From positions 1 through 64,000 of the forward strand of contig NZ_LFME01000002.1 of NCBI RefSeq assembly GCF_001043115.1: a stretch of DNA of 64,000 bases, read 5' to 3'. Below, piece by piece: positions 59,095-64,000 of the stretch. Position numbers and translations under genes: made by a program. The notes under the pieces were generated by a model that saw only the letters and a program-made list of their open reading frames with translations, ran no database searches and had not been told where the DNA came from. Origin of the DNA: Xanthomonas sp. NCPPB 1128 (GTDB taxonomy: Bacteria; Pseudomonadota; Gammaproteobacteria; Xanthomonadales; Xanthomonadaceae). How positions within the stretch are numbered: the first letter of the stretch is position 1; each line of letters opens with the position of its first letter.

Positions 59095-60192
59095 GTGAGT
59101 CACTTGTTCTCGCCCCTCGCATTGGGGCCGCTGTCGTTGTCCAACCGCATCGTGATCGCACCGATGTGCCAGTACTCCGCCGAGGACGGCCGCGCCAGCG
59201 ACTGGCACACCCAGCATCTTGGGCAACTGGCGCAGTCCGGCGCCGGGCTGCTGATCCTGGAGGCGACCGCGGTGGAGCCGCGCGGGCGCATCAGCTACGC
59301 CGACCTGGGCCTGTGGGACGACGCCACCGAGGCGGCGCTGGCCACGGTGTTGCGTTCGGTGCGGCGCTGGTCGCCGATGCCGCTGGGCATCCAGCTCGCG
59401 CATGCCGGGCGCAAGGCGTCCACGCACAAGCCCTGGGACGGCGGCGGCGCGATCGCGCCCGACCAGCCGAACGGCTGGCAGACCGTGGCGCCGTCGGCGC
59501 AGGCATTCGCCGCCGACGGCGTCCCGCCGCAGGCGCTGGACCTGGCCGGCATCGACGCCATCGTCGAGGCGTTCGTCGCGTCGGCGCGGCGCGCCGAGCG
59601 CCTGGGTTTCGAACTGATCGAACTGCACGCCGCGCACGGCTACCTGCTGCACCAGTTCCTGTCGCCGCTGAGCAACCAGCGCGAAGATGCCTATGGCGGC
59701 AGCCTGGAGAACCGCATGCGCCTGTTGCTGCGCGTGCATGCGGCGGTACGCGCCGCGGTGGCGCCGGGCATAGCAGTGGGCGTGCGCATCTCCGCCACCG
59801 ACTGGGTCGACGGCGGTTGGGATCTGGCGCAGAGCGAGGTGCTGGCGCAGGCGCTGCAGGCGCAGGGCTGCGATTATCTGCACGTGTCCAGCGGCGGGCT
59901 GGACCGGCGCCAGCGCATTCCGGTGGCGCCTGGCTACCAGGTGCCGCTGGCCGAAGCGCTGCACCGCGCGCTGCGCATGCCGGTGATCGCGGTGGGCCTG
60001 ATCACCGAGCCGCAGCAGGCCGAGGCCATCCTCGCCGAGGACCGCGCCGACGCCATCGCGTTGGCCCGCGGCATCCTCTACGATCCGCGCTGGCCCTGGC
60101 ATGCGGCCGCCGCGCTGGGCGCGCGGCTGCGGCCGGCGCCGCAATACCTGCGCTGCGAGCCGCCTGCGGCACGCGGCGTGTTCGACGCCTGA
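59095..60192 (+). CDS. Old yellow enzyme family NADH:flavin oxidoreductase (XenA/NamA type)
   Basis: 365 residues from GTG 59095, which gives the standard XenA-type N-terminus SHLFSPLALGPLSLSNRIVI. FMN/TIM-barrel signatures: PMCQYSAEDGRASDWH, QLAHAGRKAS, ELIELHAAHGYLLHQFLSP (active-site His pair), YGGSLENRMR, AVGLI. Reduces activated alkenes such as enones and quinones. Upstream in-frame ATG 59035 would add 20 non-conserved residues. Confidence 0.9.
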   Translation: MSHLFSPLALGPLSLSNRIVIAPMCQYSAEDGRASDWHTQHLGQLAQSGAGLLILEATAVEPRGRISYADLGLWDDATEAALATVLRSVRRWSPMPLGIQLAHAGRKASTHKPWDGGGAIAPDQPNGWQTVAPSAQAFAADGVPPQALDLAGIDAIVEAFVASARRAERLGFELIELHAAHGYLLHQFLSPLSNQREDAYGGSLENRMRLLLRVHAAVRAAVAPGIAVGVRISATDWVDGGWDLAQSEVLAQALQAQGCDYLHVSSGGLDRRQRIPVAPGYQVPLAEALHRALRMPVIAVGLITEPQQAEAILAEDRADAIALARGILYDPRWPWHAAAALGARLRPAPQYLRCEPPAARGVFDA

Positions 60193-60250
60193 CCGACGCG
60201 CCGCGCGCGTCCATGGCGGCCTCCATTTCGATTCCTTCAGGGAGCATGCA

Positions 60251-61129
60251 ATGACGACGATTGGATTTCTCGGCCTGGGCACGATGGGCCAGCCGATCGC
60301 GCTCAACCTGCTGCGTGCCGGCCATGCGTTGACGGTGTGGAACCGCAGCGCCGCGGCGGCGCAGCCCCTGCTCGAGGCCGGCGCGCAGCAGGCCGCGCAA
60401 CCGGCCGATGCGGTGCGCGGGCCGGTGCTGTTCTCGATGCTGGCCGACGACACCGCGGTGCGCGAGACCCTGCTCGATCGCGGCGCGCTGGACGCGCTCA
60501 CCGCCGGCAGCGTGCACGTCAACATGGCCACCATCTCGGTGGCGTTGGCGCGCGAACTGCACGCGCTGCATGCCGAGCGCGGCGTCGCCTACCTGGCGAT
60601 GCCGGTGCTGGGGCGGGTGGAGGTGGCCGCGGCCGGCCAACTCAACCTGCTCGCCGCCGGCGACGCCGCGGCGCTGGCGCGGGTGCAGCCCTTGCTCGAT
60701 GTCATCGGGCGCAAGACCTGGTACTTCGGCGCCGCGCCGGAACAGGCCAACGCGGTCAAACTCGCCGCCAACCTGTGCCTGGCCAGCGCCATCGGCACCA
60801 TGGCCGAGGCGTCGGCCCTGGTGCGCGGGCATGGCGTGGAAGCGGCCGATTTCCTCGACATGCTCACCAGCACCGTGTTCGCCGCACCGGCTTACCAGAC
60901 CTACGGCGGCATGATCGCCGAACAGCGCTACAGCCCGGCCGGCTTCAAGGCCACGCTGGGTCTGAAGGACGTGCGCCTGGCGCTGAACGCCGGCGAGACC
61001 CGACACGTGCCGATGCCGCTGGCGGCGGTGCTGCGCGATGCCTTCATCGAGGCGATCGCGCACGGCGACGGCGACCTGGACTGGGCGGCGCTGGCCAAGG
61101 TCGCCGCGCGCCGCGCCGGCCAGGCCTGA
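60251..61129 (+). CDS. NAD(P)-dependent beta-hydroxyacid dehydrogenase-like protein
   Basis: 292 residues. Rossmann start TIGFLGLGTMGQPIALNLLR AG, catalytic-Lys region AVKLAANLCLASAIGTMAEA, and C-terminal FKATLGLKDVRLALNAG place it in the 3-hydroxyisobutyrate/glyoxylate reductase family. The substrate motif normally APVSGG...A..G.L reads MPVLGRVEVAAAGQL, with Ser to Leu and Gly to Arg changes, so the substrate probably differs from classical members. AGGGAG lies 8 nt before the ATG. Follows the old yellow enzyme by 58 bp. Confidence 0.85.
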   Translation: MTTIGFLGLGTMGQPIALNLLRAGHALTVWNRSAAAAQPLLEAGAQQAAQPADAVRGPVLFSMLADDTAVRETLLDRGALDALTAGSVHVNMATISVALARELHALHAERGVAYLAMPVLGRVEVAAAGQLNLLAAGDAAALARVQPLLDVIGRKTWYFGAAPEQANAVKLAANLCLASAIGTMAEASALVRGHGVEAADFLDMLTSTVFAAPAYQTYGGMIAEQRYSPAGFKATLGLKDVRLALNAGETRHVPMPLAAVLRDAFIEAIAHGDGDLDWAALAKVAARRAGQA

Positions 61130-61252
61130 GTGTCGCGGGACGATCTTCAGCGGACCTTGGCGGCGGATGCCGCACACTGCGTGCCTGCTTGAGCCTGGCG
61201 CGCGCTTGCCGCTAAGGTGCGGCGATTTGCTGGCGCATCACAGGAGGATGCC

Positions 61253-61693
61253 ATGAGTCCGAATTCGTCCGATCCCGGCGACAGAGCGCCGATCCAGCCG
61301 CCGCGCGCGGTCGTGCGCGAGGCCGTGCCCGGCCCCGATCATCCGGACCATCCCGATCACCTGCTGTACGCGCAGATCCGCGAGGGCGTGCATGCGCTGG
61401 ACGCCGCCTGCGGCCGTGCGCCGGACGCGATCAGCGAGCGCATGGTGGCGCGGCTGCTGCCGCTGGCCAAGGAGTACGGCTTCGACCAGGTCGACCACGT
61501 GGTGCTCAGCCGCGAGATCGGCGACGTGGAGGATGGCGAGAACGTGTTCCTGGTGCGCGGCGACCTGGACGACCCGGCGCATCTGCGCGCGCACATCACC
61601 ACCCACGAAGCGGTCGGCATGTCGGTAGAGGATTCGCTGGCGCGCCTGGAGAAGGTCAACCGCCGCCTGGCGTTGCGCCTGCGCCCGGAGTGA
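61253..61693 (+). CDS. Small XVIPCD-domain protein (candidate X-T4SS effector or related)
   Basis: 146 residues, ATG 61253 preceded by AGGAGG at 5 nt. Residues about 28-135 match the Xanthomonas VirD4-interacting protein conserved domain: HPDHPDHLLYAQIREGVHAL D, SERMVARLLPLAKEYGF, VDHVVLS, ENVFLVRGDLDDPAHLRAHI and a final VEDSLARLE. In known effectors this domain is C-terminal to a toxin and targets it to the antibacterial type IV secretion system. Here only about 27 residues precede it, the usual Gln-rich tail is absent and no immunity lipoprotein is adjacent. A remnant effector, an adaptor or a new short effector are all possible. Confidence 0.8.
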   Translation: MSPNSSDPGDRAPIQPPRAVVREAVPGPDHPDHPDHLLYAQIREGVHALDAACGRAPDAISERMVARLLPLAKEYGFDQVDHVVLSREIGDVEDGENVFLVRGDLDDPAHLRAHITTHEAVGMSVEDSLARLEKVNRRLALRLRPE

Positions 61694-61763
61694 GCCCTGG
61701 CGCGTGAGCAATGTCCTCGGCGCGACGTCAGCCGCGACGGGATTTTCGAGGGTAAGGAGGCCG

Positions 61764-61986
61764 AGCCCCTCTCCCCTCGGGAGAGGGGTTGGGGTGAGGG
61801 TACGGGCGCGCAGCGCATGCGTTGTGTTTCGATTGCACGAGGCTGTGCCCGCACCCCCATCCGCCCCTTCGGGGCACCTTCCCCCAAAAAGGGGGCCATG
61901 GTCCCAAGGGGAGAAGGAAAGGCCGGCTTCGGCTGGATTGCTAAGTCCCTCTCCCCCCGGGAAAGGGGTTGGGGTGAGGGTACGGG
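61764..61986. repeat. Two direct CTCTCCC...GGGGTGAGGGTACGGG repeats upstream of purU
   Basis: CCCCTCTCCC...GGGAGAGGGG TTGGGGTGAGGGTACGGG occurs at 61766-61806 and again, slightly diverged, at 61945-61986, with an inverted relative between them (CACCCCCATCCGCCCCTTCG... AAGGGGAGAAGG, 61850-61918). Copy 2 ends 17 bp before the purU start. Members form CCCCTCTCCC/GGGAGAGGGG hairpins. The gap 61694-62003 holds no gene. Confidence 0.75.
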
Positions 61987-62003
61987 TCCCCTATCATCGG
62001 CAA

Positions 62004-62855
62004 ATGCGCCACGACTACATCCTGACCCTGTCCTGCCCGGACCGTACCGGCATCGTCTTCCGCGTCAGCGGCCTGCTGTTCGAGCACGGCTGCAACATCC
62101 TCGATGCGCAGCAGTTCGGCGACGAGGAAAGCGGCCGCTTCTTCCTGCGCGTGCACTTCGACGTACCCGCCGACGGCGTCGTCGCCGCAGTGAAGCTGCA
62201 ATTGGAGCCCCTGGCTGCCGACTACGCGATGGACTGGCAACTGCACGATGCGCGCCGTCGCGCGCGCCTGCTGGTGCTGGTCAGCAAGCAGGGCCACTGC
62301 CTCAACGACCTGCTGTTCCGCGCGCACAGCCGCCAGTTGCGGGTGGACATCGCCGCGGTGGCCTCCAACCACTCCGATTTCGCCGCGCTGGCCGGCTCCT
62401 ACGGCGTGCCGTTCCATCACCTGCCGGTGAGCGCCGCCAATCGCGACGAACAGGAAGCGCAGCTGCTGGCGCTGGTCGAACGCGAGCGCATCGACCTGGT
62501 GGTGCTGGCCCGCTACATGCAGATCCTCTCGCCCACCCTGTGTGCGGCACTGGCCGGGCGCGCGATCAACATCCACCACAGCTTCCTGCCCAGCTTCAAG
62601 GGTGCGCAGCCGTACCACCAGGCGCACGCGCGCGGGGTCAAGATCATCGGCGCCACCGCGCATTACGTCACAGGCGACCTGGACGAAGGCCCGATCATCG
62701 AGCAGGACGTGGCCCGCGTGGACCACGCCATGACCCCGCGCGAACTGGTGCGCCTGGGCAGCGACACCGAATCGCAGGTGCTGGCCCGCGCCGTGCGCCG
62801 CCACGTCGAGCATCGCATCCTGTTGAACGGGCATCGCACTGTGGTGTTTCGGTGA
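62004..62855 (+). CDS. purU: Formyltetrahydrofolate deformylase
   Basis: 283 residues, the usual length. N-terminal ACT domain (YILTLSCPDRTGIVFRVSGL, residues 5-80) and C-terminal formyltransferase-fold domain with ISNHSD-type AVASNHSDF, ARYMQILSP, the active-site INIHHSFLPSFKGA and HYVTGDLDEGPII (catalytic Asp). Hydrolyses 10-formyl-THF to formate and THF, balancing one-carbon pools and feeding PurT. No ribosome site is obvious because the repeat ends just upstream. Confidence 0.94.
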   Translation: MRHDYILTLSCPDRTGIVFRVSGLLFEHGCNILDAQQFGDEESGRFFLRVHFDVPADGVVAAVKLQLEPLAADYAMDWQLHDARRRARLLVLVSKQGHCLNDLLFRAHSRQLRVDIAAVASNHSDFAALAGSYGVPFHHLPVSAANRDEQEAQLLALVERERIDLVVLARYMQILSPTLCAALAGRAINIHHSFLPSFKGAQPYHQAHARGVKIIGATAHYVTGDLDEGPIIEQDVARVDHAMTPRELVRLGSDTESQVLARAVRRHVEHRILLNGHRTVVFR

Positions 62856-62857
62856 GG

Positions 62858-63042
62858 CGGGGAATGGGGAATGGGGAATGGGGAATGGCAAAATCAACAG
62901 CGGGGCCCTGGCTCCGCATGTTGCCGATTCGCAGTTCGAAGTGAAGCTGGGAACGCGGAAGCTGAGTAGGGAAGAGACAAATCAGCGGCGCAACTCTGCT
63001 TCCGCTCTACCTATTCCCCATTCCCGATTCCCCACTCCCGGC
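62858..63042. repeat. GGGAATG-family repeat pair between purU and regulator
   Basis: GGGGAATGGGGAATGGGGAA TGGGGAATGG (62859-62888) faces TATTCCCCATTCCCGATTCC CCACTCCCGG (63011-63042) across about 120 bp with no gene. The inverted pair separates two convergent genes and may serve as a bidirectional transcript end. Confidence 0.65.
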
Positions 63043-63045
63043 AAT

Positions 63046-63729
63046 TCACGGCTCAAAGCGATACCCGGCGCCATACACCGACCGCACCCAGTCCTCGACG
63101 CCGACGTCGGCGAGCTTGCGGCGCAGATTCTTGACGTGGCTGTCGACGGTGCGGTCGGTGACGATGCGGTGGTCGACGTAGAGACGGTCCATCAGTTGTT
63201 CGCGCGAGTAAACGCGCCCCGGTGCGGCGGCGAGGGTGCGCAGCAGGCGGAACTCGACCTGGGTCAGTTCCAGGTCGCGGCCGTGTACGCTGGCGCGGCA
63301 GGCGTCCTCGTCGATCCGCAGGCCCGGCGCCGGCGCGCCCTTGGGATCGTGGCGATGGCGGCGCAGCACCGCCTGCACCCGCGCCACCACCTCGCGCGGA
63401 CTGAACGGCTTGCAGATGTAGTCGTCGGCGCCGATCTCCAGGCCCAGCAGGCGGTCGATCTCCTCCACGCGCGCGGTGACCATGATCACCGGCACCGCGC
63501 TTTCCCTGCGCAGGTCGCGGCAGATTTCCAGCCCGTCGCGGTTGGGCAGCATCAGGTCCAGCAGCACCAGGTCCGGCTTCTGCGCGCGGAACGCGCCCAG
63601 CGCCTGCGCGCCATCGGCGATCCAGTCGTGCGAATAGCCGGCGGCGTGCAGGTACTCGCGCATCACCGCGGCCAGGCGCGGTTCGTCCTCGACGATCAGC
63701 ACGTGCCCGATCGGGTCCAGGCCGCTCAT
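63046..63729 (-). CDS. OmpR-family response regulator (BaeR-like)
   Basis: 227 residues. Receiver VLIVEDEPRLAAVMREYL, Asp58 in LVLLDLMLPNRDG, MVTARVEEIDRLLGLEIGADDYICKPFSPRE; winged helix LTQVEFRLLRTLA to SVYGAGYRFEP. The start ATG 63729 overlaps the stop of the kinase gene upstream by 4 nt (ATGA). BaeR-type by the IGADDYICKPFSPRE segment; BaeSR responds to envelope stress in other bacteria. Confidence 0.92.
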   Translation of the reverse strand: MSGLDPIGHVLIVEDEPRLAAVMREYLHAAGYSHDWIADGAQALGAFRAQKPDLVLLDLMLPNRDGLEICRDLRRESAVPVIMVTARVEEIDRLLGLEIGADDYICKPFSPREVVARVQAVLRRHRHDPKGAPAPGLRIDEDACRASVHGRDLELTQVEFRLLRTLAAAPGRVYSREQLMDRLYVDHRIVTDRTVDSHVKNLRRKLADVGVEDWVRSVYGAGYRFEP

Positions 63730-64000
63730 GCCGCCTGCGCCGGCAGACGCAACACCACGCGCAATCCGCCGAGTGCGGAGGCCTCGGCGTCGATCGCACC
63801 ACCATGGGCCTCGGCGATGTTGCGGCAAATCGCCAGGCCCAGGCCGCTGCCGCCGCTGGCGCGATTGCGCGAGGCCTCGGCACGGTAGAAGCGCTCGAAC
63901 AGGCGGGCGCGCTTGTCCGCCGCCACGCCCGGTGCGCTGTCCTCCACCACCAGTTCCAGCATCGCGTCGCGGCGCATGCAGCGCACCTGCACCGTGCCGC
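63726..64000 (-). CDS. Sensor histidine kinase, C-terminal part (BaeS-like, cut by window end)
   Basis: Only the ATPase C-terminus is in the window: VEDSAPGVAADKRARLFERF YRAEASRNRASGGSGLGLAI CRNIAEAHGG (G1, F and G2 boxes), ending RVVLRLPAQAA. Kinase before regulator with a 4-nt overlap is the baeS-baeR order. Confidence 0.85.
   Translation of the reverse strand, partial: GTVQVRCMRRDAMLELVVEDSAPGVAADKRARLFERFYRAEASRNRASGGSGLGLAICRNIAEAHGGAIDAEASALGGLRVVLRLPAQAA

Overview
The window is about 64 kb of high-GC, gene-dense gammaproteobacterial chromosome and most resembles Xanthomonas or a close relative in the Xanthomonadaceae. The pointers are an XVIPCD domain (the secretion signal of the Xanthomonas antibacterial type IV secretion system), an ohrR-ohr pair with the Xanthomonas cysteine pattern, a leucine-catabolism (liu) cluster, and several interspersed palindrome families (GTAGGAGC..., GTGGGAGG..., GGGAATC, CTCTCCC...). 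I could not run a search, so the genus is an inference. I see no rRNA, tRNA, phage, IS transposase or CRISPR array.

Layout. 1-6550: a secreted subtilase (cut by the window start), a trimeric autotransporter adhesin, a multi-pass histidine kinase and an OmpR-type regulator (cassette A). 6672-10252: GH15 hydrolase overlapping zwf, whose product carries a histone-H1-like tail. 10903-21259: CPA2 antiporter, Pat-type acetyltransferase, small proteins, a monoheme cytochrome, a cold-shock/excalibur protein and a DUF6065-like protein. 21339-27973: leucine/isovalerate catabolism (liuD, liuB, liuA) with a divergent TetR regulator and a 620-bp inverted-repeat element between liuB and liuD. 28128-30527: cytochrome c5-like protein and a secreted nuclease with an in-frame hexanucleotide repeat tract. 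31697-33481: MerC-like protein and COG0523 GTPase diverging from a Zur-like palindrome. 33678-41879: transporter, hydrolase, ZapE, OhrR-Ohr, a sirtuin, an esterase and a two-component system. 42058-47885: a small secreted repeat protein, then nrdA behind a cobalamin riboswitch, nrdB, a flavodoxin and a thioredoxin. 48555-51219: LysR/MFS pair and a VOC protein. 51257-57909: cassette B, a second copy of protease, adhesin, kinase and regulator. 58126-64000: second sirtuin, old yellow enzyme, beta-hydroxyacid dehydrogenase-like protein, a small XVIPCD protein, purU and a two-component system cut by the window end.

Two things stand out. First, the same four-gene module occurs twice with the same order and orientation, an identical 64-bp protease-adhesin spacer, similar adhesin 5' leaders, and TCAC direct repeats phased at 11 bp in both kinase/adhesin intergenic regions. 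This suggests a self-contained, signal-controlled surface-adhesin and processing-protease system. Second, three copies of a large non-coding element built from nested hairpins occur at 23491, 30881 and 47902. Two of its stems show compensatory base-pair changes between copies, which suggests that the fold is maintained.
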